Under the pieces are notes generated by a model. That model saw only the letters and a program-made list of their open reading frames with translations. It had not been told where the DNA came from and ran no database searches. DNA of 64,000 bases from Caulobacter henricii (GTDB lineage: Bacteria > Pseudomonadota > Alphaproteobacteria > Caulobacterales > Caulobacteraceae), in assembly GCF_001414055.1 (NCBI RefSeq), contig NZ_CP013002.1, positions 1,922,001-1,986,000 on the forward strand. Reading direction: 5' to 3'. Of this stretch, positions 49,599-59,899 are shown piece by piece. Positions within the stretch are counted from its first letter, which is position 1. Every line of letters begins with the position of its first letter. The position numbers were made by a program, and so were the translations under genes.

Positions 49599-50149
49599 CC
49601 CTCGCCCAAGTATTCCGATGGCCGTGAACCAACCGCCACTATCGGGCATCCGCGGTAGCGAAAGGGTTAAATCAGGGCCTGTTGTCCAGAGCTTTCCTTT
49701 TGCCTCGCGATGTTGCTACAATTCGCCGGCGTGCGAGCGACGTGATCGTCATGGAAGCTCGCGCGAGCGACCGCGTAGCGTTGGTGGCCTTTCGCCACCT
49801 TCACGACGTGCGCCGCGACTAGACGAGTTATCCGAGGATCGACCCCTTGTCCGCAGGCAGATGCCTGTCTTGGGAGAAGTCCACAGGGCCCGCGTCGGGC
49901 TTTCCGCCTTCCGGCGACGACGCGCCATCCGATCCGCGCCACTTCGGTGCGACCCGGTAAACCATCCAGTCCGCGCCTCACGGTGCGGTAGAGAAAACAG
50001 AAACCTCATGGGCTGCGCCGCACCCGTCCGCCATTGGCATCCGACCTCTCGCAACCGCACTGGCGGAGCGACGGACGGTGACGCGCGCGCCTGTCTTTCA
50101 TTTCGGCGACCGGGCCAGGAGCCCGTCGTGCGCCGTGGAGATTCCCTTA
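49599..50149. other. Long divergent intergenic region and leader of rne
   Basis: 551 bases between amiC and rne with no gene. A plausible sigma70-type promoter for rne (TTTCCT, 18 bases, TACAAT) ends at 49722, which would give a leader of about 420 bases. Several hairpins are visible, the clearest GGTGGC-CTTTC-GCCACC at 49783-49799, and another around CGCCAC-TTC-GGTGCG near 49937-49951. Long structured rne leaders are known to let RNase E control its own mRNA. Confidence 0.55.
49693..49722 (+). promoter_or_regulatory. Putative rne promoter
   Basis: TTTCCT (49693-49698) and TACAAT (49717-49722) separated by 18 bases resemble a housekeeping promoter pointing at rne. The -35 element is weak, so the assignment is tentative. 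Confidence 0.35.
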
Positions 50150-52855
50150 ATGTCGAAGAAGATGCTTATCGACGCAGCACACGCCGAAGAGACGCGTGTG
50201 GTCGTCGTGGACGGAACCCGGGTTGAAGAATTCGATTTCGAAAGCCAGACCCGCAAACAGCTTCGCGGAAACATCTATCTCGCCAAGGTAACCCGCGTCG
50301 AACCCAGCCTGCAGGCGGCGTTCATCGAGTATGGCGGCAATCGCCACGGGTTCCTCGCCTTCAACGAGATCCATCCCGACTACTACCAGATCCCGGTCGC
50401 CGACCGGGAAGCGCTCATGCGCGACGACTCGCACGATGACGAGGACGACCACGTCTCCGCCCGTCGCGATGACGAGGATGGCGATCACGTCGACGACGAG
50501 GAAGACGCCGTCGAAGAAGAACTGGCGCGCCGCAAGCGCCGGCTGATGCGCAAGTACAAGATCCAGGAAGTGATCCGCCGCCGGCAGATCATGCTGGTTC
50601 AGGTCGTCAAGGAAGAGCGCGGCAACAAGGGCGCGGCCCTGACCACCTACCTGTCCCTGGCCGGCCGCTATGGCGTTCTGATGCCCAATACGGCGCGGGG
50701 CGGCGGCATCAGCCGCAAGATCACGACGGTCACTGACCGCAAGCGCCTCAAGAGCGTGGTCCAGAGCCTCGATGTGCCCCAGGGCATGGGCCTGATCATC
50801 CGCACGGCCGGTGCCAAGCGCACCAAGGCGGAAATCAAGCGCGACTATGACTACCTGCTGCGCCTGTGGGAGAACATTCGCGAGACCACCCTGCATTCGG
50901 TGGCCCCGGCGCTGATCTACGAGGAAGAAGACCTCGTCAAACGCGCCATCCGCGACATGTACGACAAGGAACTGGAAGGCATCTGGGTCGAGGGTGAAGC
51001 CGGCTTCCGCGAAGCGCGCGACTTCATGCGCATGCTGATGCCGAGCCAGGCCAAGAAGGTGTTCCACTACCGCGATCCGGCGCCGCTGTTCGTCAAGCAC
51101 CGTATCGAAGACCATCTGGCGCAGATCTATTCGCCGGTCGTGCCCCTGCGCTCAGGCGGCTATCTGGTCATCAACCAGACCGAAGCCCTGGTCGCCATCG
51201 ACGTCAATTCGGGCAAGGCGACGCGCGAGCGCAACATCGAGGCGACCGCTCTCAAGACCAATACCGAAGCCGCAGAAGAAGCGGCCCGCCAGCTGCGCCT
51301 GCGCGACCTGGCCGGCCTGATCGTCATCGACTTCATCGACATGGATGAAGGCAAGAACAACCGCGCCGTCGAGAAGGTCCTCAAGGACGCGCTCAAGGAC
51401 GATCGCGCCCGCATTCAGATGGGCAAGATCAGCGGTTTTGGCCTGATGGAAATCAGCCGCCAGCGCCGCCGCACGGGCGTCCTGGAAGGCACCACCCACG
51501 TCTGCGAACACTGCGAAGGCACCGGCCGGGTCCGTTCGGTCGAGTCCAGCGCCCTGGCGGCCCTGCGGGCCGTCGAGGTCGAGGCCCTGAAGGGCAGCGG
51601 CGCCATCACCCTGAAGGTCTCGCGCGCCGTCGGCATCTATATCCTGAACGAAAAGCGCGCCTACCTGGTCCGCCTGCAGCAGACCCACGGTCTGTTCGTG
51701 ACGGTGCTGGTCGACGAGAGCCTCCACGCGGCCGAGAACGAGATCGAGCGCACCGAGCTGGGCGAACGCATCGCCATCGCCCCGCCGCCTCTGTCGGAGG
51801 AGGACTTCGACGACGAGGCCTATGACGACGAGGATGAAGCCGACGAGGACGAAGAAATCCTCGATGACGAGTCGCTCGAGGATGAAGACGGCGACGATGA
51901 CGCCTCGGCCGTCCGCGCTGCAGCTCGCGCCAAGCCTCGGACTGAGCCTGCCAGTGACGACAGCGACCGCAATCGCAAGCGCAAGCGGCGCCGGCGCGGG
52001 CGTCGTGACGATGTCGACGCCGGCTCGGACGATGAAACCTCGGAAGAGGCCGAAGGCGAAGACGACGCCGAAGGGGACCGCAGCGACTTCGCCATCGAGG
52101 GTGAGGACGAAGAAGCCCGCCGCCGCCGCCGCCGCCGCGGCCGCCGGGGCGGTCGTCGCGGGGGTCGCGAAGACGGTGATCGTCCGACCGACGCCTTCGT
52201 CTGGATCCGTCCGCGTGTCCCGTTCGGCGACAGCGCCTTTGCCTGGCATGACCCCGCAGCCCTGGACGGCCGTGGCGGCGAGCCGCGCCGACCTGCGCCG
52301 GAGCCGGCCCAGGCCGCGGCCAAACCAGAGCGTGCGGAACGGGCCGAACGGTCGGAACGGCCAGAACGGACCGAACGGTCCGAAGGCCGCTCAAGCCGCA
52401 ACCGTGGTCGCGGCCGAGGCGAACGTGATGCGCGGCCTGCCGCCATTCAGCCTGTGGCCGATGTCGAACTGCCGCCGATTCCGACCGTCATCGCCGAGCC
52501 TCCGCCGAGCGACATCTGGGTCGAACTGCCGGCCCCCAGCGTCGATGCGCCGAAAAAGGCCCGCCGCCCCCGCTCACGCGGTCGCAAGGGTGACGCCCCG
52601 GTGATCGAGGACACCATCGAGGCCACCTCCGACGCCGCTGCGCCGGAAGTGGCCGCGCCAGTGGAGCCCGTGGTCGTCGAACCTGTTTCAGTGCCCCAGG
52701 TCGCTGAGCCGCCGGCGGTCGAGGTGCAAGCCGCGCCCGAGCCGACCCCGGCCGTGGAAGCGGTTATCGCGCCGACGGCCCCGGTCACGCCGGATCCGGC
52801 CGAAATCACCACCCCTCCGGCCAAGCCGCGTGGCGGCTGGTGGCGCCGGGGCTGA
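50150..52855 (+). CDS. rne: Ribonuclease E
   Basis: Endonuclease and scaffold of the RNA degradosome. 901 aa. The N-terminal catalytic half has an S1 domain split by a highly acidic insert (about residues 91-125, DDSHDDEDD), then the 5'-sensor and RNase H-like regions, DVNSGKATRERNIEATALKTN with the catalytic Asp, LIVIDFIDM with the second Asp, and the Zn-link HVCEHCEGTG near residue 451. The C-terminal half is low-complexity, alternating acidic blocks and Arg/Gly/Glu-rich blocks, and ends PRGGWWRRG. The GWW ending matches the PNPase-binding motif of Caulobacter RNase E. The acidic and Arg-rich tail fits condensate (BR-body) formation. The start has GTGGAG ahead of it. Confidence 0.97.
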   Translation: MSKKMLIDAAHAEETRVVVVDGTRVEEFDFESQTRKQLRGNIYLAKVTRVEPSLQAAFIEYGGNRHGFLAFNEIHPDYYQIPVADREALMRDDSHDDEDDHVSARRDDEDGDHVDDEEDAVEEELARRKRRLMRKYKIQEVIRRRQIMLVQVVKEERGNKGAALTTYLSLAGRYGVLMPNTARGGGISRKITTVTDRKRLKSVVQSLDVPQGMGLIIRTAGAKRTKAEIKRDYDYLLRLWENIRETTLHSVAPALIYEEEDLVKRAIRDMYDKELEGIWVEGEAGFREARDFMRMLMPSQAKKVFHYRDPAPLFVKHRIEDHLAQIYSPVVPLRSGGYLVINQTEALVAIDVNSGKATRERNIEATALKTNTEAAEEAARQLRLRDLAGLIVIDFIDMDEGKNNRAVEKVLKDALKDDRARIQMGKISGFGLMEISRQRRRTGVLEGTTHVCEHCEGTGRVRSVESSALAALRAVEVEALKGSGAITLKVSRAVGIYILNEKRAYLVRLQQTHGLFVTVLVDESLHAAENEIERTELGERIAIAPPPLSEEDFDDEAYDDEDEADEDEEILDDESLEDEDGDDDASAVRAAARAKPRTEPASDDSDRNRKRKRRRRGRRDDVDAGSDDETSEEAEGEDDAEGDRSDFAIEGEDEEARRRRRRRGRRGGRRGGREDGDRPTDAFVWIRPRVPFGDSAFAWHDPAALDGRGGEPRRPAPEPAQAAAKPERAERAERSERPERTERSEGRSSRNRGRGRGERDARPAAIQPVADVELPPIPTVIAEPPPSDIWVELPAPSVDAPKKARRPRSRGRKGDAPVIEDTIEATSDAAAPEVAAPVEPVVVEPVSVPQVAEPPAVEVQAAPEPTPAVEAVIAPTAPVTPDPAEITTPPAKPRGGWWRRG

Positions 52856-52998
52856 TGCCCGTTGATGGACGGCCGGACTCTGGTCTGGCCGTCCATGACC
52901 CCCATATGCCAGTGTCGCGAACGAAAGCGACGGTTCACAGACCGGCAGGTAGCACGCTAGACTGGCCTCAATCGCGGGGGCGCGACTGGAGACGCTGG

Positions 52999-54417
52999 AT
53001 GACCTCGCGAAAGCGGTGGGCTGAACTAAGGCTTCGCGCCCTGTGCTCCGTGACCCTGGTCACGGCACTGACCCTTTCAACCTGGGCTCCTGCCGCCGCC
53101 CAGGAAGGGCCCTCTCTGATCCGCGACACCGAGATCGAGGAAATCCTGCATCGTGATGCGGATCCGATCTTCGAGGCGGCGGGGCTGGATTCCCGAACCG
53201 TTCGTATCCTGCTGGTCGGCGACAAGTCCCTGAACGCCTTCGCGACCCAGGGTCTGATGATGGGCCTGAATACCGGCCTGATCCTGCAGACCGAGACGCC
53301 CAACCAACTGAAGGGTGTCATTGCTCACGAAGCCGGGCACCTGGCCGGCGGTCACCCGATCCGGTCTTCAGAAATGATGCGCGCCGGCCTGAAGCCGATG
53401 ATCCTGACCATGGGCCTTGGCGTGCTGGCGGCCCTGGCCGGGGCCCCGGACGCCGGTGCCGTGCTGTTGGGCAACGCCTCCTATTTCGGGACCCTCGGCG
53501 CGCTCGGCTATAGCCGGGACCAGGAGTCGCGCGCCGACCAGGCCGCCGCGGGTTTCCTGGAAGCGACCGGCCAGTCCGGCCGCGGGCTGGTCGAGTTTTT
53601 CGACAATTTCCGCTACCAGGAAGTCTTTGATCAGGCCCGGCGGTTCGCCTATTTCCGCAGCCACCCCCTGTCCTCAGAGCGGATCGAGACCCTGCGCAGC
53701 CGGGTTGAGCGCCAGTCCCACTACGACGCCGTGGACAGTCCGGCGGACCTGGCCGAGCATCAGATCATGCGGGCCAAGCTCGAAGGGTTTCTCAACCCTC
53801 AGATTGCGCTGATGAAATACAAGGAAGCCGACACCAGCTTCCCGGCCCGCTATGCCCGCGCGATCGCCTATTATCAGATGAAGGAGCCCGACCGAGCCCT
53901 GAAACTGATCGACGGCCTGCTCGAGGACAATCCCGAGAACCCGTATCTGTGGGAACTGAAGGGTCAGGTCCTGTTCGAGTTCAATCGCGTCGAACAGGCC
54001 GAAGCGCCTCAGAGAAAGTCCGTGGCCCTGAAGCCCGACGCTCCCCTGCTGCGCATCAATCTAGGCCAGACCCTGATCAGCCTGAAGGACACCGCCAAGG
54101 TCGAGGAGGGTGTGCGCGAGCTCAAGCGCGCCCTTCTCAATGACAACGACAATGCCGTGACCTGGCGTTTGCTGGCCCAGGCCTATGACAAGCAGGGCAA
54201 GGACGGCGACGCCCGTCTGGCGACCGCGGAACAGTATTTCTCGCTCGGCGCGGCCCAGGAGGCCCGGGTCTTCGCCATGCGGGCACGAGAGCTCCTGACC
54301 AAGGACACCCCCGAGTGGCGACGGGCCACGGATATCGTCCTGGCCTCGCGTCCGAGCAATCAGGACCTTAAGGATCTCGCCAAGGAAGGCGCGACCCAGT
54401 CCGTTTTCCGTCGTTAA
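52999..54417 (+). CDS. M48 family metalloprotease with TPR repeats (BepA-like)
   Basis: 472 aa. A signal peptide (about residues 1-33, ending APAAAQ) exports it to the periplasm. The metalloprotease domain has HEAGH (HExxH, about residue 113) and the third ligand region SRDQESRADQAAAGFL. The C-terminal half (about 275-450) is TPR-like. BepA/YfgC proteins process or degrade outer-membrane assembly substrates such as LptD. I chose the ATG at 52999 because a signal peptide begins there; the frame upstream is junk overlapping the end of rne. Confidence 0.92.
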   Translation: MTSRKRWAELRLRALCSVTLVTALTLSTWAPAAAQEGPSLIRDTEIEEILHRDADPIFEAAGLDSRTVRILLVGDKSLNAFATQGLMMGLNTGLILQTETPNQLKGVIAHEAGHLAGGHPIRSSEMMRAGLKPMILTMGLGVLAALAGAPDAGAVLLGNASYFGTLGALGYSRDQESRADQAAAGFLEATGQSGRGLVEFFDNFRYQEVFDQARRFAYFRSHPLSSERIETLRSRVERQSHYDAVDSPADLAEHQIMRAKLEGFLNPQIALMKYKEADTSFPARYARAIAYYQMKEPDRALKLIDGLLEDNPENPYLWELKGQVLFEFNRVEQAEAPQRKSVALKPDAPLLRINLGQTLISLKDTAKVEEGVRELKRALLNDNDNAVTWRLLAQAYDKQGKDGDARLATAEQYFSLGAAQEARVFAMRARELLTKDTPEWRRATDIVLASRPSNQDLKDLAKEGATQSVFRR

Positions 54418-54443
54418 ACCAGACCCCCAAACCTGAGACTCTT

Positions 54444-55184
54444 ATGAGCCCTTTCCGCCGCCCCGGCGCCCTCGTCCTGTCTTTCGCCCTTTCGGGCATC
54501 CTCCTGGGGGCCTGCGCTCCGGCCAAGGCCGACAAGGAGTTTGGCGACAAGGTTCGCGCCTATCTTCTGGAGCACCCCGAAGTGCTGTTGGAAGTCAGCG
54601 CCAAGCTGGAGCAGAAACAGGCCACCAAGGCCGCCGAGGCCGGACGCAAGGCGCTTGATCAGTTCCGGCAGGCCATCGAACGCGATCCCCGCGATTTCGT
54701 CGCCAATCCGAACGGCACGATCACGGTCACCGAGTTCTTCGATTACCGGTGTGGCTATTGCCGGCTCGCCGCGCCGGAGATCCTGAAGCTGATCGCCGAA
54801 AACCCGGATGTGCGGTTTGTCTTCAAGGACTTCGTGATCTTCGGCCGCGACTCCGAAGCCGCCGCACGCCTGATGCTGGGAGCCAAGGCCCAGGGCAAGT
54901 CCCTGCTGCTGCACCGGGCCTTGATGGCCGAGAAGAGCCTGGATGAAGCCTCAGCCTACCGCATCGCGGCCGGACTGGGCATTGACGTTGCCAAGGCTCG
55001 CAGTCTTGGCGCATCGGCAGGCGTAACCCAGCACCTCGCCGACACCCACGCCCTGGCCCAGTCCCTGGCCATCGAAGGCACGCCGGCCTACATCGTCGGG
55101 GACACCATCATTCCCGGGGCCGACATTCAGGCCCTGAAACTGGCGATCGCCAAGGCCAAGGCTGCGGCGCTGAAACGCGCCTAG
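54444..55184 (+). CDS. DsbA-family thiol:disulfide oxidoreductase, probable lipoprotein
   Basis: 246 aa. The N-terminus has a hydrophobic signal with the lipobox-like LLGAC (Cys24). A linker helical region (about 30-85) precedes the thioredoxin fold with active site Cys103-Gly-Tyr-Cys106 ([15 protein letters not shown]) and the cis-Pro loop [10 protein letters not shown]. This resembles Com1/DsbA-like periplasmic oxidases. It lies 26 bases after the M48 protease gene on the same strand and is likely cotranscribed. The 3' end overlaps thiG by 4 bases. Confidence 0.9.
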   Translation: MSPFRRPGALVLSFALSGILLGACAPAKADKEFGDKVRAYLLEHPEVLLEVSAKLEQKQATKAAEAGRKALDQFRQAIERDPRDFVANPNGTITVTEFFDYRCGYCRLAAPEILKLIAENPDVRFVFKDFVIFGRDSEAAARLMLGAKAQGKSLLLHRALMAEKSLDEASAYRIAAGLGIDVAKARSLGASAGVTQHLADTHALAQSLAIEGTPAYIVGDTIIPGADIQALKLAIAKAKAAALKRA

Positions 55185-55987
55185 ATCAGACCCGCGAGGG
55201 GCGAACTCGGATCGGCGTAGCGACGCATCGGCATCCGTCCGGCCAGATAGGCCTCGCGGCCGGCGATCACCGCATGCTTCATTGCGCGCGCCATGCGGAT
55301 CGGGTCCCTGGCCTCGGCGATGGCCGTGTTCATCAGGATGGCGTCGCAGCCCAACTCCATGCCGATCGCAGCATCCGAGGCTGTGCCGACCCCGGCGTCA
55401 ACCAGAACGGGTACCTTGGCGTTCTCGATGATGATGCGCAGATTGACCCGGTTCTGAATGCCGAGGCCTGACCCGATCGGGGCCCCCAGCGGCATGATCG
55501 CCACGGCCCCGGCCTCCTCGAGCTTGCGGCAATAGACCGGATCGTCCGAGCAATAGACCATGACCTGAAACCCGTCAGCGACGAGCAGTTTCAGAGACCG
55601 AAGCGTCTCCTCCATGTCGGGGAAGAGGGTCTTGGGATCGGAAAGGACTTCCAGCTTCACCAGGTCCCAGCCACCGGCCTCGCGGGCCAGGCGCAGGGTT
55701 CGCACCGCATCCTCGCCAGTGAAACAGCCCGCCGTATTGGGCAGGTAGGTGAAGCGGTCCTGCTTGATGTAGTCGACCAGCAGGGGCTGGCTCGGGTCGG
55801 TGAGATTCACCCTCCGGACCGCCACGGTGACGATCTCGGCACCGGCGGCCTCTGCCGCTGCGGCATTGGTCGCATAGTCCTTGTACTTGCCCGTGCCGAC
55901 GATCAGGCGCGAGGTGAAGGTACGACCGGCGACCGTCCAGCTGTCGTCGGAGGTCAGGGCGGATTCGGGGGAAACATGCGCGTTCAT
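55181..55987 (-). CDS. thiG: Thiazole synthase ThiG
   Basis: Forms the thiazole phosphate ring of thiamine from DXP, dehydroglycine and ThiS thiocarboxylate. 268 aa TIM barrel with [68 protein letters not shown], and [30 protein letters not shown]. Normal length. It follows thiS after 44 bases on the same strand; other thi genes are not in this window and no TPP riboswitch is apparent upstream. Confidence 0.97.
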   Translation of the reverse strand: MNAHVSPESALTSDDSWTVAGRTFTSRLIVGTGKYKDYATNAAAAEAAGAEIVTVAVRRVNLTDPSQPLLVDYIKQDRFTYLPNTAGCFTGEDAVRTLRLAREAGGWDLVKLEVLSDPKTLFPDMEETLRSLKLLVADGFQVMVYCSDDPVYCRKLEEAGAVAIMPLGAPIGSGLGIQNRVNLRIIIENAKVPVLVDAGVGTASDAAIGMELGCDAILMNTAIAEARDPIRMARAMKHAVIAGREAYLAGRMPMRRYADPSSPLAGLI

Positions 55988-56031
55988 GGGGGTGGTTTAC
56001 GCCCCGTCAGGCGCGGATTCAAACCTGTCGG

Positions 56032-56232
56032 TCAGCCGCCGCCGATAAATGTCACGATCTCGATGCGATCGCCGTCCGACAGGGCCGTTTCGCCATAGGT
56101 CGATCGCGGCACGATCTCGAGATTGCGTTCCACAGCGACCTTGCGGGCGTCGAGACCCAGGACTTGAACGAGATCTGCGACGCTGGAAACGTCAGCGATG
56201 TCTCGCTCGTCGCCATTCAGAAAAAGCCTCAT
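56032..56232 (-). CDS. thiS: Sulfur carrier protein ThiS
   Basis: 66-aa ubiquitin-like protein beginning [22 protein letters not shown] and ending [10 protein letters not shown], whose C-terminal Gly-Gly is adenylated and thiocarboxylated to carry sulfur to ThiG. The ATG at 56232 has GAGGTGAG directly ahead; the longer frame upstream overlaps aroQ in antisense and is not coding. It diverges from aroQ, 78 bases away. Confidence 0.95.
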   Translation of the reverse strand: MRLFLNGDERDIADVSSVADLVQVLGLDARKVAVERNLEIVPRSTYGETALSDGDRIEIVTFIGGG

Positions 56233-56310
56233 CTCACCTCCTGCGCGAGCGCTGCTTGTGACCCGGCGGAACCGGCTATACAAGACCTTCGGAATCGACG
56301 GCGGAGCCGA

Positions 56311-56754
56311 ATGGTAAAACCGATCCATGTGCTGAGCGGCCCCAATCTCAACTTGTTGGGAACGCGTGAGCCCGAGATCTATGGCAAGGACACGCTGGAC
56401 GATGTCCGGGCGCGCTGCGAGGCGCGTGCGGCAACGCATGGCCATTCGGTGGTCTTCCTTCAGTCCAACCACGAGGGCCAGTTGATCGACTGGGTCCAGG
56501 AGGCGCGTGTGTCGGCTTCCGCCCTGATCCTCAATCCGGCTGGCTACGGCCACACCTCGATTGCCTTGCTGGATGCCCTCAAGACCTTGAGCATCCCGGT
56601 GATCGAGTGCCACCTGTCCAACCCGGCGGCCAGGGAGGAATTCCGCCGCCATACGTATGTCTCGCTGGCAGCCACGGGGATCGTCTCCGGCTTCGGCGCG
56701 GCGAGTTATGAACTGGCGATCGAGGCCGCTATCGGCCTGATCGGCGCGAACTAG
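56311..56754 (+). CDS. aroQ: 3-dehydroquinate dehydratase, type II
   Basis: Third step of the shikimate pathway. 147 aa, dodecamer-forming type II enzyme. Motifs are [18 protein letters not shown] (catalytic Tyr and Arg), [16 protein letters not shown], and [20 protein letters not shown] with the general acid His. I chose the ATG at 56311 ([14 protein letters not shown]), the family start. It leads a plus-strand cluster aroQ-accB-accC-aat, a well-known alphaproteobacterial order. Confidence 0.98.
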   Translation: MVKPIHVLSGPNLNLLGTREPEIYGKDTLDDVRARCEARAATHGHSVVFLQSNHEGQLIDWVQEARVSASALILNPAGYGHTSIALLDALKTLSIPVIECHLSNPAAREEFRRHTYVSLAATGIVSGFGAASYELAIEAAIGLIGAN

Positions 56755-56808
56755 GTCCTGCCCGCCGCTAGGTCAAACCCTGCGGGCCACGAGAACAAGG
56801 TAGCTTCA

Positions 56809-57330
56809 ATGTCCAATTCCAAGGCTTCCGCCGATCCGGTCGAAACTCCGTCGATCGACGCCCGCCTGGTCCGCAAACTGGCGGACATCCTGAAGGACAC
56901 CGGCCTGAGCGAAATCGAGGTCGAGCACGCCGGACTGAAGATCCGGGTCGCGCGCGAACTGACCGTAGCCGCCTCGGCCACAACCTATGTCCAGGCCCCG
57001 CAAGCCTATGCGCCGCAACCTGCGCCGGCACCTATGGCTGGAGCGGCTCCGGTCGCTGAAGCGCCCGCCGCAGCCGCGCCCGCCGCACGCGCCGCCGGCG
57101 ATCTGGTCAAGTCGCCGATGGTCGGCACCGTCTACATGTCGCCGCAGCCCGGCGCGGACGCCTTCATCAAGGTCGGTGACACGGTCGCAGCGGGCCAGAC
57201 CCTGCTGATCGTCGAGGCCATGAAGACGATGAACCCGATCTCGGCCCCGAAGGCCGGCAAGGTCGTCGAGATCCTCGTCGGTGACGCCCAGCCCGTCGAG
57301 TTCGGCGAACCCCTCGTCGTCATCGAGTAA
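56809..57330 (+). CDS. accB: Biotin carboxyl carrier protein of acetyl-CoA carboxylase
   Basis: Carries biotin between the carboxylase and transferase halves of acetyl-CoA carboxylase. 173 aa. The N-terminal dimer region ([30 protein letters not shown]) is joined by an Ala/Pro-rich linker (about 60-90) to the biotinyl domain, with the biotinylated Lys139 in [17 protein letters not shown] precedes the ATG. It is followed by accC after 5 bases. Confidence 0.98.
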   Translation: MSNSKASADPVETPSIDARLVRKLADILKDTGLSEIEVEHAGLKIRVARELTVAASATTYVQAPQAYAPQPAPAPMAGAAPVAEAPAAAAPAARAAGDLVKSPMVGTVYMSPQPGADAFIKVGDTVAAGQTLLIVEAMKTMNPISAPKAGKVVEILVGDAQPVEFGEPLVVIE

Positions 57331-57335
57331 CGATC

Positions 57336-58679
57336 ATGTTTGACAAGATTCTGATCGCGAACCGGGGCGAGATCGCGCTCCGGGTTCACCGCGCCTGCAA
57401 GGAAATGGGCATCGCCACTGTGGCGGTCCACTCCGAGGCCGACTCCAACTCCATGTGGGTGCGCCTGGCCGACGAAAGCGTCTGCATCGGCCCCGCCCCC
57501 GCCGCCAAGAGCTACCTGAACATCCCGTCGATCATCGCCGCTTGCGAGATCACCGGCGCCCAGGCGGTCCACCCCGGCTACGGCTTCCTCTCCGAGAACG
57601 CCCGCTTCGCCGAGATCGTGGGCGCACACGGCTTCACCTTCATCGGTCCCAAGCCGGAACATATCCGGATGATGGGCGACAAGATCACCGCCAAGCAGGC
57701 CGTGAAGGACGCCGGCATCCCCGTCGTTCCCGGTTCCGACGGCGGCGTGGCGACCGAGGAAGAGGCCTTTGCGGCCGCCGACCTGATCGGCTTCCCCGTG
57801 CTGATCAAGGCCGCCTCCGGCGGCGGCGGTCGCGGCATGAAGGTCGCCCAGACGCGTGAGGATCTGGCCGAAGCGGTTTCGACCGCCCGCTCGGAAGCCC
57901 GTGCGGCCTTCGGCGACGACACGGTCTATATGGAGCGCTACCTCCAGAAGCCGCGCCACATCGAGATCCAGGTCATCGCCGACAGCCACGGCAATGTCGT
58001 GCACCTGGGCGAACGCGACTGTTCGCTGCAGCGCCGCCACCAGAAGGTTCTGGAAGAAGCCCCCTCGCCCGCCCTCGGCGCCGCCGATCGCGCCAAGATC
58101 GGCAAGATCGTCGTCGATGCGGTCAAGGCCATCGGCTATCTCGGCGTCGGCACCATCGAGTTCCTGTGGGAGAACGGCGAGTTCTTCTTCATCGAGATGA
58201 ACACCCGCCTGCAGGTCGAACATCCGGTCACCGAGGCCATCACCGGCATCGACCTGGTCCGCGAGCAGATCCGCATCGCCGCAGGCCTGCCCCTGTCCTT
58301 CACCCAGGCCGACGTGGTGTTCGAAGGCCACGCCATCGAGTGCCGGATCAATGCCGAGAACGCCCGGACCTTCACGCCCTCGCCGGGCACCATCACCGAC
58401 TTCCACGCCCCCGGCGGCCTGGGCGTTCGCCTGGATTCGGCGATCTATACCGGCTACGCGATCCCGCCCTATTACGACAGCCTGATCGGCAAGCTGATCG
58501 TCCATGGCCGCGACCGTCAGGAATGCATTGCCCGCCTGAGGCGCTGCCTGGGCGAGATGGTCGTCGGCGGTATCGAAACCACGATCCCGCTGTTCCAGGA
58601 CCTGCTGGTCCAGCCAGACATCCTGGCGGGCGACTACGACATCCACTGGCTGGAGCGCTGGATCAAGGCGCAGGGCTAG
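57336..58679 (+). CDS. accC: Biotin carboxylase of acetyl-CoA carboxylase
   Basis: ATP-grasp enzyme that carboxylates biotin on AccB. 447 aa. Conserved segments are [53 protein letters not shown]-region [57 protein letters not shown], and [13 protein letters not shown]. Full length, no fusion to other carboxylase domains. The gap to aat is 19 bases. Confidence 0.99.
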   Translation: MFDKILIANRGEIALRVHRACKEMGIATVAVHSEADSNSMWVRLADESVCIGPAPAAKSYLNIPSIIAACEITGAQAVHPGYGFLSENARFAEIVGAHGFTFIGPKPEHIRMMGDKITAKQAVKDAGIPVVPGSDGGVATEEEAFAAADLIGFPVLIKAASGGGGRGMKVAQTREDLAEAVSTARSEARAAFGDDTVYMERYLQKPRHIEIQVIADSHGNVVHLGERDCSLQRRHQKVLEEAPSPALGAADRAKIGKIVVDAVKAIGYLGVGTIEFLWENGEFFFIEMNTRLQVEHPVTEAITGIDLVREQIRIAAGLPLSFTQADVVFEGHAIECRINAENARTFTPSPGTITDFHAPGGLGVRLDSAIYTGYAIPPYYDSLIGKLIVHGRDRQECIARLRRCLGEMVVGGIETTIPLFQDLLVQPDILAGDYDIHWLERWIKAQG

Positions 58680-58698
58680 GGCTGGCGAAGGCGCGCGG

Positions 58699-59349
58699 AT
58701 GGACGCCTTCACAGTCGATGATCTGATCCGATGCTACGAGCGCGGCGTCTTTCCGATGGCGGACGCGCGTGAGGATGACAGCATCTTCCTGATCGACCCG
58801 GAGCGACGGGGCGTGTTGCCGCTTGAGGGCGTCCACATCCCCCGTCGCCTCGCGAGGACGGTTCGTTCGGATCTCTTCCAGGTCCGGATCGACAGCGCCT
58901 TCGATGGCGTCGTTGAGGCCTGCGCGGCCTCCCGTCCCGGCCGGCTGGAAACCTGGATCAATGCCCCGATCCAGCAGATGTATGGGGCGCTGTTTGCCCG
59001 TGGCCTGGCCCACTCCGTCGAATGCTGGCGGGAGGGTCGGATGGTCGGAGGTCTCTACGGCGTCGCCTTGGGCGCGGCCTTTTTCGGCGAAAGCATGTTT
59101 TCGACCGAACGCGACGCCAGCAAGGTGGCGCTGGCCCATCTGACGGCGCGGCTGAAGTTCGGCGGCTACACGCTGCTCGACACCCAGTTCATCACCGACC
59201 ATCTGCAGCAGTTCGGAGCCGTCGAAATTCCGAGAGCAGACTACCGGCGGCGTCTCAGGAGCGCCTTGCCGGGCCTGGCCGACTTCTACCGCTTCTCGGC
59301 GGGCGCAACCGGCGCGGAGGTCTTGCAGGCGATCAGCCAGGCGTCATAG
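58699..59349 (+). CDS. aat: Leucyl/phenylalanyl-tRNA-protein transferase
   Basis: Adds Leu or Phe to proteins with N-terminal Lys or Arg, marking them for ClpAP. 216 aa. Motifs are [16 protein letters not shown] at the start, the WxxPxxRG-type region ([19 protein letters not shown]), [25 protein letters not shown], and [19 protein letters not shown], then [22 protein letters not shown]. The end overlaps the convergent DUF2155 gene by 64 bases. Confidence 0.97.
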   Translation: MDAFTVDDLIRCYERGVFPMADAREDDSIFLIDPERRGVLPLEGVHIPRRLARTVRSDLFQVRIDSAFDGVVEACAASRPGRLETWINAPIQQMYGALFARGLAHSVECWREGRMVGGLYGVALGAAFFGESMFSTERDASKVALAHLTARLKFGGYTLLDTQFITDHLQQFGAVEIPRADYRRRLRSALPGLADFYRFSAGATGAEVLQAISQAS

Positions 59350-59894
59350 ACGGGATGCTGCAACGGGTTCATGCCCGGCGAATTGGCGTACATCCAGCCC
59401 TTGTAGACCTGGCGCCCGGGAGGGGCGACCCGACCGGCCACAGCCTTGGGCTGGGTATCCACCAGGACATAGGCCGTGGATTCCGGAGCCACTTCGTCGG
59501 AGGCCGAGGTCTCGCAAGCCCGCACCGTGAAGATCAGCGTCTTGTACCGGATGGGCTGGCCGACCGGGGCCTCGAACCGCATGGTTTCGGTGGTCACCTT
59601 GTCGAGCGCCTGCAGAATGGCGACGTTCGAACGCGCCCGCTTGGCTGGCTCGAGCGGTTTGGCCGCTGTTGCTGGCTTGACGACGGCGGGCTTGGCGACC
59701 GGTTGTTCTTCTACGGCATCGCTTTGAACGACGGGCGTTGCCGGCCGCGGCTGGACCGAGTCCGGTGCCGGAGCAACGGGGGCCGACGGGGCCTGCAGGG
59801 CTACAGGGGCGGTCGATTGACGCGCGGACACGCCGCCAACAGCCGTCAGGCTAAGGGCCAGCACGACCAGGCCGAGTTTCGCCCTGCGGGTCAT
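59286..59894 (-). CDS. DUF2155 family secreted protein
   Basis: 202 aa. A signal peptide (about residues 1-25, ending VGGVSA) is followed by a Pro/Ala/Val-rich linker (about 30-85) and the DUF2155 domain: [34 protein letters not shown], then [10 protein letters not shown] and [27 protein letters not shown]. The domain has two conserved cysteines. The function is unknown; proteins of this family are alphaproteobacterial, exported, and often found beside aat and the NDUFA12 gene. Its start is 5 bases after the NDUFA12-like stop, so the two are cotranscribed. Its end overlaps aat. Confidence 0.9.
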   Translation of the reverse strand: MTRRAKLGLVVLALSLTAVGGVSARQSTAPVALQAPSAPVAPAPDSVQPRPATPVVQSDAVEEQPVAKPAVVKPATAAKPLEPAKRARSNVAILQALDKVTTETMRFEAPVGQPIRYKTLIFTVRACETSASDEVAPESTAYVLVDTQPKAVAGRVAPPGRQVYKGWMYANSPGMNPLQHPVYDAWLIACKTSAPVAPAEKR

Positions 59895-59899
59895 CGGAC

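Noticed and set aside
56233..56310. TPP riboswitch before thiS
   Set aside because: The gap is only 78 bases, and the conserved thi-box sequence is not present.
57132..58712. 526-codon minus-strand ORF opposite accC
   Set aside because: Antisense shadow of accB and accC; no domain, no ribosome binding site.
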